Shown in pieces: positions 46,413 to 59,636 of a stretch of DNA of 64,000 bases (positions within the stretch are counted from its first letter, which is position 1; every line of letters starts with the position of its first letter). The translations under genes were made by a program, and so were the position numbers. Source of the DNA: Polyodon spathula. Taxonomy: Eukaryota; Chordata; Actinopteri; Acipenseriformes; Polyodontidae. The notes under the pieces are model-generated. The model was not told the origin of the DNA, searched no databases, and saw nothing but the letters and a program-made list of their open reading frames with translations. The DNA is taken from NCBI RefSeq assembly GCF_017654505.1, contig NC_054539.1, positions 71,900,413 through 71,964,412 on the forward strand. The letters run 5' to 3'.

Positions 46413-47930
46413 AGAATCGAGTCGCTTATTCACCCGCCACAAACAGGCACTGCAAGTGGATTCAAGCATCCGCTTATTTTGGATTTGTTTTTTGAAAACC
46501 GGACTTATTGGTCACATGTTCGTGGAAATTCCGAGGCAGGCTACAATTGCCTGTAGCTGTCCCACCATTCATTCTCTATACCACATGCAGTATAATCACA
46601 ACTGACTATTGTGTTGCTGGGAACCAGTAAAGTACTAGAAGCTTGATAACATGCGAACTCAAGCTGTGCAGCAAAATTGCGATGCGTGTCTTTACATATT
46701 AAATTGAAATATCATGCATAATTCCTATTTTTTCAGTGCGTAAAACATCCAGTATGCAGCTTATCTGGACCTCTGGTAATTTGACAAGGGGTATTTAAGA
46801 CCTGGATGTAATTAGGTAAGCAAACAATGTAGTAACATGGTAAAGTATATCAACATGACTGTTTACAGTATGTGGAATAGCTTATTGCGTTCTGAAAATA
46901 CATGTGAAAATGTAAGTGTGACATATAGATGTATTGAAAAAATATAGATGCATAGATACACATACCCTGGGATACCAACTATGAATCAAACATTTACTTC
47001 TAGTAACTGTTTTTATAATTATGTGCTCAGACTGAATTATAATTTTGTTACAGAAGTAGAAGAAAACTAGTTCTTTTAATTTCACATTGACGCCAGCAGA
47101 ATCAATGTCCTTTGTTACTCACGATGCTGCGCACACTTTATACTTGGCAGTGAAATAGGCAATATTCTATGATGGAATGACACAGGTCTGTCACAGTATA
47201 ATCAGCCACATGCATTGCAGAATCATTGCTCACTTTCATTTTCCAGACTTGACTGTGTGGAACCTCTATCAACTAGACATAAATAATACACAAAAAACAC
47301 ATCTTAACATTTGTTTTCTTAAGTGTGTTTTTTATTTTTCAGTATGACGACTATTTCTACTGTATTCTCACGTCATAGTCCATGTGCCAAACAAAACATT
47401 GCATTATGCAGTGAGAAGTTAAAGCATATACAGGAAATATTAGCACACATAATCAGCTAAAACAACACAAACATCCGATAGTCAATTGTGTCATTTTACT
47501 TTATATTGGTGCAGATTCCAGTATGCTATCGATTATCGGTACACCCTTAATATATATGTTATTTGTGTTGAGCTTGGAAATTCTGGCCTGTGATTGTTTA
47601 AAAGCTCATCATAGGTGCAAAATTAGATTAACTATTTCCTACACATCCTTACACCACCGGGCAATAATCTCAGTCTGTCATGCGATTGGTTCACATCACT
47701 GTCAGTCCCGCCACTTTTTAAAGGAACGCCCTTCACCTCCACTCCTAACAACAAGATAAAATGGCTGAATGAAAAACTGCTGAATGGCAATTCTGTGACC
47801 TAACACAAAATGAATTACAAAACAAACTACAAAAGAAAGAAAAAAAAAACTTGTGGTGTGAACTTCAAAAACATTTTCTGTTATTTGTTTCTGTTATTTA
47901 CTTATGCTACATCAGCTATACTTAAACAAA
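46413..47930. other. Non-coding stretch, nothing recognised
   Basis: AT-rich DNA with no credible gene or recognised repeat. Confidence 0.4.
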
Positions 47931-48118
47931 ATACTGTAAAGCCATAAATATTTGCAACCAAAATATTTACTGAATCACACCCATAGAACCTATTTTGCCC
48001 TAGAAATGTTGGTGACCTATTGTACTGGTAATCTTCATTATATGTACAGCACAAAGATATCCATACGCAAAAAAAAAGCATAAGAAAAGACTTGCAAATA
48101 TTTATGGCTTTACAGTAT
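47931..48118. mobile_element. MITE with perfect 27-bp TIRs
   Basis: 47931-47957 is the exact reverse complement of 48092-48118, beginning ATACTGTAAAGCCATAAATA. The 134-bp interior is non-coding. TA at each end (TACTGTAA) suggests a Tc1/mariner-related origin. Perfect ends suggest a recent insertion. Confidence 0.8.
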
Positions 48119-48345
48119 TCAAACTTAGATTTACTATCCAAACTTGCTTTTCTTATTATTTTGACAGACTAATTTATTAAATATGTACTGCAGACTCAGC
48201 CACAGTGGAAAACTAAATGCCCCTCGGGAAGACTATTGCTACCTCCAGGGTGCCTGCGGCTTCAGCATTACAGCCCCCTGTTGTAAAAGTAGTTTTGCCT
48301 CAGGTCAATCATTTTCCACTACAGCCCCCCTCTCCAGTCCATATT

Positions 48346-48347
<2 letters not shown>

Positions 48348-48410
<63 letters not shown>
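48348..48410. repeat. (AT)n microsatellite
   Basis: About 31 TA units between the MITE and the piggyBac-like fragment. Confidence 0.95.
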
Positions 48411-48415
<5 letters not shown>

Positions 48416-48539
48416 CAATATATATGAGGCTTCTGACTTTAATAAGTGGGAGGCTAAAATTTATACAGTATTTGTCGACTGCAACCCCCCTCACTAGGAG
48501 GTGGAAGTGACTACCCGAACAGGGCTAAGTGAGGCTCGA

Positions 48540-48875
48540 AGAGGATGAAGGGAAGCAGCGACCAGCTGCCCACAAGCCTGCTGTTACCTCTACTGGACCT
48601 TGCTGCCATCAATTCCTTTGTTTTGTACAAGGATTGCACCAGGGAAAATATCAGTAGGAGACATTTAATCTTGAAGCTAGCCACAGCGCTTTGGCAGAAA
48701 CATTTTGATCAGAAACCATTTCTACAGAACTGCAAGCTGCTGCATCTCAACCTGGATTCAGTGCTGCACCGAATGACACACCCAAGAGCTAACACATGTT
48801 ACTTTTGTTTTAAATTAAAAATACGTTCTTACAGTTTTGTATGTACATATATCTGTTTACACACTAGTTTCTTTT
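48540..48875 (+). pseudogene. piggyBac-type transposase C-terminal fragment
   Basis: The open frame at 48545-48877 begins with LLLPLLDLAAINSFVLYKD, then ISRRHLILKLATALW. This matches the end of the piggyBac catalytic domain (the DLA.INAFVLY helix and SRR.FL..LA block) that follows the last catalytic Asp. A later CYFC could be a relic of the cysteine-rich C-terminal domain. The catalytic Asps and N-terminus are absent. No piggyBac ends (TTAA with short inverted repeats) were identified. It could be an old insertion. Confidence 0.55.
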
Positions 48876-48879
48876 GAAA

Positions 48880-51179
48880 TGTTTATTACAGATTTTCTTT
48901 TTTTGAAGTAGTGCTTTATATGTGGTAAGTTCGAAAATAAACCCTTTTATGTTTAATTGTTCATCTAAATACAACGTTTCGGCTGTGCAGATGTTTTATA
49001 TGACGTGCTTGAATAAAACTCTTGAGTTGTATCTGATAGTTTGTCTTTCATTTTAATATTGATGTTGTTTAAAATGTAACCGGTTTTAGGTAGGAGTATA
49101 ACCGTGGCAGTTCTAGTATAAAATTTTTGTTTTATTATTCAAACTCGCGCATCACCGTTTCCATACCCTAGTACTGTGTTTGTCTCCTCCCTGGTCTGAT
49201 GTTCCTGCAAGCCACAATGCCAAGTAACAGTTCAAGTTAAACGTTGTTTGGTTTATTCCCAAAATAAACAGTACATAAAGTTGAAATCACATTTTATTTA
49301 TTTTGTACTTTTTTTTGCCTTAGCTGTTTCTTTTTAGTAAACAATGTCCATAGACATATTGTCATAAAGTAATGACATTTACTTGGGCCTTTTTGTAGCT
49401 GAACAAGCAAAGAAAACTGAAACTTTAAACACTTCAAATAAAACAAACATGAAAATGACGCTGAAAAATGAGGGGGAAAAAATTCACCGTTTTGGTTCTC
49501 GTTTATTACATTCCACAAAACAGAAAGCCGTAAACCAGAAAATATGTAATATATAAAATCTATATAAAAATCACCACATTTCCAGCAAGTTGGGCACTGA
49601 TTAAGCGAGGTGTTTCAAAATGACGTGCTTGCTTTTTTTCTGTCCCATGAGATTCTGGTTTGCTCTAAAGCAGCACAACGCGTTTTTGACCAGATGGCCT
49701 TCCACAAAGATCAATATGTGTGCGTGTGCACAATCTGGTTTGTTTACTTTTTGCTGTCTAAAACTTTTAAATAGAGGCTAAAGATCTGCTGTGTTGATCC
49801 TTGTTTTTTTACATATTAATCTCACATATCACACTGAGATCTTTATCATTTGCCATTTTTTAAACTGTCGCACAACTTCTGGTGAGGTGGTAAACAAGTG
49901 CAAGTTATTTTTGTCATTTCTAGCAAATATGATATTCAGATATTTGTCTCCCAGCACTAATATTATATATTATATATATAATATATATATTATATATATA
50001 TATATTATATGATATATATATATATATTGATAATATAACAGATTATGTGTGACGTATGCAAGTTGACTCGTATGGGTAGTTGATAACTACACACACACAC
50101 ACACACACACAGTACATTTTCTAACTGCACACTGTAATAGTTCATAAGCTCATTAACTATTATGAGATCTGTTGTGGTCTTAAATATAGCACAAGGCCTC
50201 TGAAGTCATACCATGTGGTTGTCATGTGACTGTAAACAGTGTGTCTATCTCTATTAGATGTCATCAGACAGCAACAAAAAAAGGAGTAAACAACTTAATC
50301 TAAAACCACCTTTATAAATACCAATACCTTCTGTAGAAAAGCAAATTGCTTGGAAATGAACAATGAACAGCTGCCTATATTACAATGTCCTGACAAATAA
50401 AAAGAGGTAAAAGACAAAAAATCTTGCAAATCTTTATTTAAGAAAAAAGACTTTAGGTGCCTTTATTCCCTCACTCCTTCGGCTAATTTAAATGCATGTT
50501 GGGATTTTTTAAATTAGAAATCCTGCACAGATTTTTTTAATGCTAGAACCTAGAATATGTATTTTTCACCAAACAAAACTACCCTCTATGATTTACCATG
50601 AAAATCCTATTTATCATTTAAATTCATACATGCACTGAATACGATGCGTTAAGCAGCCATGGGTTACCTCCATTGCGGGGTTGATTTAGTTTTAGTCTGT
50701 TCATAGGCTTTCTGTCAGTTTCGATGCTAGGGAAATTGTGCTGTATATGGTTGGAATAATAATCACCATAACCCATATCAGAGAGGTCACAACCAATTGT
50801 TTGAGCGCAGCACACTTATTCTAAATAATCCATTTTACAAAGCCATGAGGAGGAATTGCCTGGAAGACCCCCACAAGTTCACATAGCATTTAGACACACT
50901 AGGATACCAGTAAAACCAATGTCAAGCTACTGTTTCCAAACCATTTCCCCACAATGCGGCTCTTGATATCACTGCATCCCTATGATGGCAACTTTTGACA
51001 ACCCCTAATTAACAGCTCCTCTTGGCTTTGGAAAACAGCCCCTGGAAATGGCTTCTGCCACTGCTTACAGCAGAAGTGAGCCCTTTCTCTTAAAGTGATT
51101 TTTAAGGAAACGTTTGCAAGATGTGTATATATATATATATATTTGCAACTACATTACAACTAGACCACTTTGGCTCCTA
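48880..51179. other. Non-coding stretch with microsatellites
   Basis: AT-rich. An (AT)n-type block lies at about 49961-50028 and a (CA)n tract at about 50090-50111. No gene recognised. Confidence 0.5.
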
Positions 51180-51545
51180 GTACAACAAGAGTTAACCTGT
51201 CACTGAGTGCTGCTAAATAATTAAAAGGAAAGCCACATTTTCCTGGAGGACATGCTCATTACCTGTATGGGTGTCTGATTGCACAAGAGCCTCTCCCCAG
51301 CTCTCTTCACCGACTCCCCAATCCTAACAGGGATTGGCAGCGTTTAACAATGGAGCAACGACAGCTCCCGTGTCCAATTAAAGCTTTCTTTGAGGATTAA
51401 TAAATCATATTCCATCAGCCGCGCCATTCCCCCTCCACCCCCAGGCACTAACCTCCACATCCTCACTCTAATCTTACAACACGCTTCTCAGAGATCTGAG
51501 CTGATCAGAGTTAATTGTTCCATTAGTGCTAATAAGCAGGCAGCT
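51180..51545. promoter_or_regulatory. Candidate conserved non-coding element
   Basis: A 360-bp repeat-free stretch has balanced composition and clustered binding-type words: AATAATTAA, GTCCAATTAAAGC, GATTAATAAATC, TTAATTG, CCATTAGTGCTAATAAG. It resembles vertebrate developmental enhancers in texture. It lies upstream of HS3ST5. No conservation could be tested. Confidence 0.25.
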
Positions 51546-51556
51546 ACCTGAAACCT

Positions 51557-51579
51557 TTTTTTTTTTTTTTTTTTTTTTA
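51557..51579. repeat. Poly(T) tract
   Basis: About 23 T residues, next to the candidate element. Confidence 0.9.
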
Positions 51580-51830
51580 ATATTTACATGTAATTAATCC
51601 ACACTGTCATGCAATATCAGATTTTTTTCTTTTTCACCTTTAAAGACTGAGGATGAACATTTTCATGTGTACTTTTCTTAGTTTGAGCTACATGTCAATG
51701 TTTAATTAACAATACCATATTCCTGGCCAGTTTCTCCCCCAAGTTTATTGTCTACCCCAAGGAATCAAGAGGAAACACCTGCTGGGAGAGTCATCTGAGA
51801 GTCATCACGTCGACTACCGATTTGGCTGGC

Positions 51831-51833
<3 letters not shown>

Positions 51834-51868
<35 letters not shown>

Positions 51869-51936
51869 AGCCCCCCTACCCCCCCCCCCCCCCCCCCCCC
51901 CCCCCCGCCGCCCCCGCCCCTCCCCCCCCCGCTCCC
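51834..51936. repeat. Poly(C) tract
   Basis: A 35-base pure C run is followed, with AG, TA and G/T interruptions, by further long C runs. On the minus strand this is a G-run array able to form G-quadruplexes. Length is uncertain in assembled sequence because such tracts are error-prone. Confidence 0.85.
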
Positions 51937-51959
51937 CTTAGCCATCACCCGCCATCACC

Positions 51960-54900
51960 CCCATCGCAGCTGAGCTCTGGAAACCTGCCACATTCTCATC
52001 ATTAAAGAGCACTGCTGGGATACCCTGTCTGAAAATCAGCACACAGGTCAACTAAACCATGGAAGATTTGCTCTCCAAGGCAACACGCTGGCTTACATTT
52101 TAAATGTAGGCTACTGTATGTAAACAGTAATGGTAAACAATATTTTTTAATATTCATGTTCTATCTTAAAATCCTCCAGAAATGCTGTTATTGTAAGTGC
52201 TTTTTTTTCAATTTGATCCCTGTTTTATAATTGTCAAATCCCCAAGTCTTCCTCCTCATTGGTAGCCACATATCCATCCGGAGGACTGAAGATCAACAAA
52301 CAAGCTCAGTTCCCTGTCAAGTCAATTACCTCCTTTCACCTGCTGATCCGAAGCAATGCAGCACTATGCTGATATACAACCAAGATCTGCAACAACAGCT
52401 CAAGTCATTGTTGTCAAAAATCAGTCAAACAGACAGACAGAAGCTTAGCCTACCTGACAAATACAACAATACAAAAAAAACCAAAAAAAAAAAAAAAAAA
52501 AAACACGCACTTTGCAGGGTGAGTGATACAGAAAACACAGAGAAAAAACCTATAACTTGCACATTTTACTCCAGGATGTCAGTGTTGAACCTGTGGCACC
52601 AGACCACAGACAGTTAACAGCGTTGAAAGTTATCAAGCACTGTATCTGCTTGAACTTTTAAGGCTGCATGTAATTCTCCTTGTGTGGCGTATCATCTTGG
52701 ACTTTTGACATATTTTTATGCTTGGCTGGAGCTTGGATGGATACCAGAAGAAAACAAGTATATTTGCTTACTGTCTGTTTGAAATGTTCCATTTTGAAAG
52801 CCTGAATTAAAAATGTACCAGATTTCTATAGATCTCTATTGCTAATGTACCCCAACAGAATATAGCATCTCATTCTATTTATGCAGACTCGAGTAATGAG
52901 GTTGTTTTAAATCTATGCTGCTTGCAGGGGAATTAAAGTGGCTTTGTCAGATTCTCATATGAACAAATTTCACCCGTGTTTACCCAACTTGAAATGCATA
53001 ATTTGACTGTGCCTCACAGATACAACCCATTTACCAATCAGGAGGGCTGAAGATCACGTTCAATGATTGTTATGAAGCTATTGAATCGGTGAAATTTCTG
53101 CCCGGACCCGTAGGGAGCCTGACTAGCAGGGGTTGCTGAAGAGAGTGAACCAAGACCAGTCACAATTCATAACAAAAGGATCAGCAACTCGGCACAACCA
53201 GGATTTGAAGCAACAAGCTCCAGTTTGTGTAGCTCACCATGCACTCACGCGGTAGCGCCTTTACCGGAAATATGAACAAGAAAGCCACTGTTACTCAGTA
53301 GGATCTTGCCTCCAATATTTGAGGAACTTGAGGATAATATATGACATTGCAAAGCAACTTGAAAAAGGTGACTTTGAAATGTACAATTTCAAAAATTGAT
53401 TAACCTCAAATCAAAAGAGAAAAGGATTAATAAAGGTTGCTTTTTCGACAAAAGCAAGAGGCAAAAATAACTAACATCACACCATCAGCAATATTGGATT
53501 TTGCTTGCAGTGCAACTGGAGCTGCTTTGCATGTAAGCACGTACTGTGTACACTTTAAAAATCGAAAGTATTTGAATATTTCCTGAGAATATGGATAGCG
53601 GAGCACTGCCAGACTGCAGAGCTCAGATGTTACTATTAATCTGATTAAACCTGCAGAGAAACTCACTCTCCGTGCTGTAAAACAGCTTTCACTGCTCTAA
53701 TTGTTTTAGATTGCCTGCATACAGGGAGAAGACTGCAGAATATGTGTAGCGACTGTAGTGCATAGATTTGTTTTGATTTCAAATGACAGGCTTTATGCTC
53801 TACCTACCATAAAGAATCGTAACTGTTTCAATGTTATCCTCCACCTCCATCAAGGCCATTTGTTGAATTTGTTGCACTACAGCCTGTCAGCAATCAATGC
53901 AACTCAGCAGGGCATCCCATATTAACATTGCCTTCCACCCCAAAAACAAAAAGGTCATTTGATGTCTAGACATGTGTAGCTTTGTAGAAAGGAGCCTTAT
54001 TGCACTCACTGACGTGAAGTAACATCGCTAAGAATTTCCCTTGGGCCATTTATGTTCCCCCATCCCAGCTGCCACAACACCAGACCCCTCCTTCACCCCC
54101 AAATAAAATCAATACAGGCTCCTGACACTTTTTCATTTAGATTGAAAGTATGACTTTCAATCTAAGTACTAATCAATAGTCTGCCTTCAATGTTGTTTTG
54201 TCAGTTTGCTCTTTGAAAAATAGAACTTTCATACCTTGAGATCTTATCCACTGAAGCCCTAACCTGAGATCTGTCTTGGGTGGTTAGGGAAGAAACTGGA
54301 CTGTGCATTAAAAACTAAAAAGTAAGACACTGGCATGACAGTGTGTTCATTGCAGTTTACTGCCAATTGACTTCCTGTTAGGTTGAACAGTTGTGCTTTG
54401 CGGAGTCAATGTTTTGTAAGAGGAAAAAATCAATGGCGAAAAAAAAGATAATCTCAATAACAGACTGTGTTTTGAGATTTGCTAGCAACTTATCTTTTCA
54501 TGCTTTGATCATGCCACAAGGGGTTACTGCTAATTTGATTTCAAGTTTAAGAATTAGCATTGGGTCAGGGCACAAGTCCTACAGAGCAGCATTATTAGTC
54601 ATTAGATGAACAGTAAAGGTATATTTGATGCTGGATTTGTATGTGGTTTTAAAATGAATCTGCTTTATTTCTCCAGTATCCAAATACAGGCCAACCTTCT
54701 TTCCATAAACCTGCCTTAAAGGAGTATTATTTTAAACAATCCAGATCAAAACAGTATCATATATTTCTGCAGACCCGGGGCAATCATTATCATGAAAAAT
54801 CCACTTGAGGAAATGGATGGGATTTTATTTTATTATCACAAACAGATATGGTGCACAACAGGGATAAAAAGGATGTGGCTATTAGATAATTAATGATTTA

Positions 54901-57880
54901 TCTTAGGGACAAGTGCCATAAGTATAAACCATGTGTTTGATCCCATTGCATAAAAAAGGTAGTGCATATATTTAAACATGTTCTGCACAAGTGCTCTCCA
55001 TAGCAGTCAGTGTCACTGGTAGGATAGAGTGAAGTGTGAAGCTCAGCAGCTGCATAAGGAGCAGCAGTGCTTGTTAAGTGTGTGCTTTATATCACTGGAC
55101 AGACCTAATCATTGCATTCATTGTCAGAAAACGTAGTGGATACAGTTCTAATAAGTTTGACTGTTGTTTAAATATTTTCCCCAGCTTTCAAGACTATTCC
55201 ACTGCTAACAAAAGGTCAAAGTTAGAGGCGTGGTGACTGTCAATCTCAAATCAAGGGATGCAGAGCCAAGCAATGGGAGATGGAAGAGGGCATAGGAATC
55301 TGTAGATAGATTGCAAAATGAAAAAGGGAGTTCATTTACCCTACCCACTTCCGATGATGTCGTACGAGTACAGATACGAGCAGAAGTAAAAGCAACCTGT
55401 CCTGTTCACGCCCCTAGTCAACATCACAGCAATGTATTCAGATATACAAAGTATAAGAAAGGACCAGTAATGGGGTCTGTGCTGCTTGTGTTACTAAGAA
55501 AGCAACAGTATCCGACCCAGCCTCATGGCTTTGACAATTACGCCCCCCTAGTTATCTGCCAGAGGCCTCCAAAACTGATTGGATGAGACAGTCCATGAGA
55601 TTTACAAAATGTATTATTTATGTTATTCTATTTATATTGTAAGGACAGAGGGTCATGAAGGCATTATAAATGTATTTCCATACTCCAAATGATTTATATT
55701 GCATGTAAAATAAAAGTAAATTCTGTATGCCGAGACAGGTTCTTTAAGGTTTTTCTGGCGTTCTCAAGTGGGTTATCAGGATAACTGTTACAGCTTCACT
55801 GACAGGTAAGGCTTCAGTGAGCAGCGCACTGTCCCATATTCAAATTTGTTCATAAAACAAAACATTAACCAGAACTGAAATGTTTCTATGGTTCCTTTTA
55901 AGTGCAAAGAAACAGCTTTCATTTTATATTTGGTAAATGTTAAACTGAAGAAAACAAACAACAACACAAATTACAGAAAAACATTTTTCAACTATACAAT
56001 CTAAATATAATGACTCTTTTTATATATTTTTTTTTACCAAATTCAGTCCTACCAACAAAAATATATTTCAAATTGTACAGATATCACATCAATTATTGAT
56101 GATAAAAGCACAGTCTGTGGTGCATGCCATTTCCTTGAGAAACGTTTATAATATCATGAATTTTAGAATAGCTCAGATACACATGCTATGTATCTCACTA
56201 TTTATAACTTACTTTCTCAATAAAGAATTAACATTTTAAAAATCTATTATCTAATATTGCTTTCTAATTTGTGCATGACACAATGCAACAGAGGGATATT
56301 ATGACTTTCGCTGACAGATCTGCCCATTAAAAAGGTCATTAACCCCAAAAAAGTCTGAAATATAACACTTGTGGATCATTTACTGACATATTCGAGAACA
56401 AAATGTAGCTAATATCATGTTTTTAATGTGTCTGTCTGTCTAAACATTGCTGTTTTTTAAATAAAACTGCACAAAACCACACAATGTATGTTGATGCACT
56501 GTTGCACAATGTTAAATATGAGAGGGGATGTTTTGACAATAAAAAACAGGGGTCCTACTGTGAGAGAAGGACTCCCTCCCAGGGAGAAAACAGGCATTTG
56601 CAAAATAGGTAGACAGCATTTTCACCTGCACTGAAACGACCTGTTCTATTTGGTTTAGCTCATATTACATTGATTAGAAGTACTGATACCATCTATATAG
56701 ACAGTTTCTGGCTGTTCAGACATTCCTGGGCTATTCTCTTTCTGAGACAGAAGTCTCTGCAGACATGATTACTGTCAGGAACTCATATGCCAGTCTCTTA
56801 GAGGTCATCCTAGCAATTAATGCTTCTCTGGAAAAGGCATTAAATAAGACTAAAGGAAGTCTTAAGAGTAGCAAAACTAAGAATTAAACCACAACTGCTT
56901 TATCTAATTACATATTCAAGGTAACAAAAGAAGCACAATACATCTTTAATGCCATTTCAGTCCCTGCATTTCATTGGGAATGTGAACTCCCTTCTGATCT
57001 GTGAGCCTCGACCATCCAACTGAGTTCATGCAGAAACGCACTGTTGCATCTCAGTCAAGCTAAAATGGACAAATGACAAATAGCACTCTATGTCAGCGTT
57101 AAGACTCGAAAAACTGTAGAGGAGATTTATTTTATTTAATAAACTAAAATAATTAAACCCCAGTCACTGGTATAATCAACATGTAGACACAAAGTACATC
57201 AAATGTGTACTATTATGGAATATTGCTGACATATCTTCTTTGCTTGCGCCATTGTGTGGATAACAATAAGAATAAACTGTGAACTTCAGACGTGTAACGT
57301 AACATGGCAACAGGCATACATGGAATGGCTGCGTTGTTCTGATTGGACCATATTAAATCAGTGACGTTGCTGTGTAGGAACACACATTTCTGAGTTGATG
57401 TGTACACAATCTTATAGTGCACAAGTCAGTGAGTACAGTACTGGCACATTGTGTGTAAGTAGTTGATCAACAATTTGAACTAAAAGTTTCTGCAGCTAAA
57501 ACGAACCCCTCCCACCCTCTTGGATGTAAACGTCCCCCTTTGGATTCAGAACACCCTTTGGGGGGGTGGGGGTGGTATCAATCTATGGTAATGCTCTGTG
57601 TCTGACTTATGATGACCCAAGCACGAAACACTTACCGCTGTTACATGACTTTTATCAGCACACCTACGAGTTATACTGTATGTTTCATACAGTTTAATGA
57701 TACAGCTGCCATGTCCATTACAGTGTCACTGTTTCTGGAAAGTCAAAACAGTAATACTGTACATTTAAAACAAGTGATTAAAAAATAAAACTGTTATTCA
57801 TGTTTGATATAAATAGTCAGATTTATGATGAATACGATGATGAATATGATGAAGCTGTGGAAGCTACCGGTTTGCACAGA
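51960..57880. other. Long non-coding stretch
   Basis: No coding gene recognised across 5.9 kb. A possible tRNA-derived SINE on the minus strand is noted separately. Open frames such as 52231-52617, 54391-54609 and 55311-55586 have no recognisable motif. An A-rich tract lies at about 52482-52503. Confidence 0.4.
53190..53275 (-). repeat. Possible tRNA-like SINE fragment
   Basis: On the minus strand, GGTGAGCTACACAAACTGGAG is followed by TTCAAATCCTGGTTGTGCCG, resembling a B box and tRNA acceptor end. Short and diverged. Confidence 0.3.
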
Positions 57881-57899
57881 TGAAAGAAATTACCCTAAC

Positions 57900-59228
57900 T
57901 AGGACACAATTACCTTACCATTGGCCTCCACCTGTGAACCATTAAAGTTGCTGTCACATTTTCTGGATAAAAACCCCACTGTAGAAGGATCATTGGTAAG
58001 GCTGTGAATCTGAAGGAAAATGAAGACCAAAGAGTATTCTACAGAAGTTAGAGATGAAGTAATAATATCCAAGTGTTTGGATATCCCAGTGAGCACAGTT
58101 GGATCAATAACTAGGAAGTGGAAGCTGTATCACACCACCCAGGCACTGCCAAGAAAAGGCCCTCCCTCAAAACTCAATGCTCAAACAAGAAGGAGACTTG
58201 TGAGAGAAGCCACAGAGAGGCCAACAATCACTTTGAAGGAGCTACAGAGTTCAGTGGCTGGGAGTTGAGTAATGGTGCACCAGTCAACCATATCAAGAGC
58301 TCTGCATAACACTGGCCTGTATGGGAGGGTGGCAAGAAAGAAGCCATTACTCAAAAAGTACCATCTGTAAGCGCGCCTGGAGTTTGACAGAAAGCATGAG
58401 AGTGACCCAGTTGTGATGTGGGAAAAGGTTTTGTGGTCAGATGAGTCCAAGATAGAGCTTTTTGGCCAAAACTCAAAGCACTATGTGTGGCGCAAACCTA
58501 ACACTGCCCATGCCTCAAGACACACTATCCCTACAGTGAAGTATGGTGGTGGCAGCATCATGCTGTGGGGATGCTTCTCATCAGCAGGAACTGGGCATCT
58601 TGTTACAATTGAAGGAAGAATGGATGGAGCAAAATACAGGAAAATACTGCAAGAGAATCTGCTTCAGTCCGCTAAAAAACTGAAGCTTGGGAGGAAATTC
58701 ACCTTTCAGCAGGACAATGATCCCAAGCACAAGGCCAAAGCAACATTGGAGTGGCTCAAGAAGAAAAAGGTGAATGTCCTACAGTGGCCCAGTCAAAGTC
58801 TTGATCTCAATCCCATTGAGAATCTGTGGCACTATTTGAAAATTGCGGTCCACAAGCGTCGTCCAACCAACCTGAACAACCTGGAGCAAATCTGCCAAGA
58901 AGAATGGGCCAAAATCACTCCGACACTGTGTGCAAAGCTGGTACATACTTACCCCAAAAGACTTAAAGCTGTTATTGCAGCAAAAGGTGGCTCTATTAAT
59001 GTTTGGGGGTTGAATACTTACGCAAGCAAGATATTTCAATTTTTTATTTTTCTTAAAAATATTTCCCAACATAAAAACAATGTCACCTTACAATAACTGA
59101 TTTAGAGTTTAAGTGTTTTAAAAAAAAAAAATATTGAACAGAACGAAATTTCAATGTACCATTTGTAATTCAGTAATATGAGAGAATTGGTCACGGGTCT
59201 GAATACTTTCGCAAGGCACTGTATATAT
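57900..59228 (+). mobile_element. Tc1-like transposon, nearly intact coding frame
   Basis: The right end carries TCTGAATACTTTCGCAAGGC then ACTGTATATA, a typical Tc1 inverted-repeat end near 59200-59228. The corresponding left repeat was not seen within 300 bp 5' of the transposase, so the 5' end is probably truncated or replaced. Its transposase frame is described separately. Confidence 0.75.
58020..59096 (+). pseudogene. Tc1 transposase, one frame with two in-frame stops
   Basis: A single frame runs from the ATG at 58020 to the stop at 59094-59096, with only two nonsense codons (TGA 58266-58268, TAA 58368-58370) and no frameshift. Domains: an N-terminal HTH region (MKTKEYSTEVRDEV, then ISKCLDIPVSTVGSITRKW) that appears shortened by about 15 residues, GPPSKL and REATERP in the linker, then the DDE core: [11 protein letters not shown] (first Asp), [27 protein letters not shown] (second Asp) and DLNPIENLW (Glu). 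There are 34 residues between the second Asp and the Glu, the Tc1 DD34E spacing. All three catalytic residues survive. Reference lengths for Tc1 transposases are about 340-350 residues. Confidence 0.88.
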
Positions 59229-59636
59229 ATGTTAAAAACTGTGAGGCAATATGGCACCAGCTACAGTCAGCTCACCTCACACCTCAATCCTGACCAAAAC
59301 ACCTTCTGCTAGTAAGAAGACTGTCAAATAATGATTAATGGATAACAAACAAACAAACAAACAGTATTACATACAGTAACAAACAGTGTTACACACAGTT
59401 GGCTGCATGCAGATTTAGTGGTGAGAGATAGCTGTCTCAATTTTGTTTTTTATAAAACACCGGCACTATATGAATTTTAGAGTGAAATCATGGTTACGGT
59501 AAAGCTTGACAGACACATTAGAGACGCACATTCACATGCTCATATTGAACCGCCTGCCACGGTATGGAACAGTTTGATCCAAAGTGTCACCAAGGAAACA
59601 AAGGCGCATAAATTCAGTAACATCTTATAATACCAC
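59229..59636. other. Non-coding stretch, nothing recognised
   Basis: AT-rich sequence with a short AACA repeat near 59350-59360; no gene. Confidence 0.45.

Noticed and set aside
46127..46414. 95-codon plus-strand open frame
   Set aside because: It runs through antisense and sense SINE sequence and has no protein similarity.
55311..55586. 91-codon plus-strand open frame
   Set aside because: No motif recognised; length is within chance expectation for this amount of sequence.
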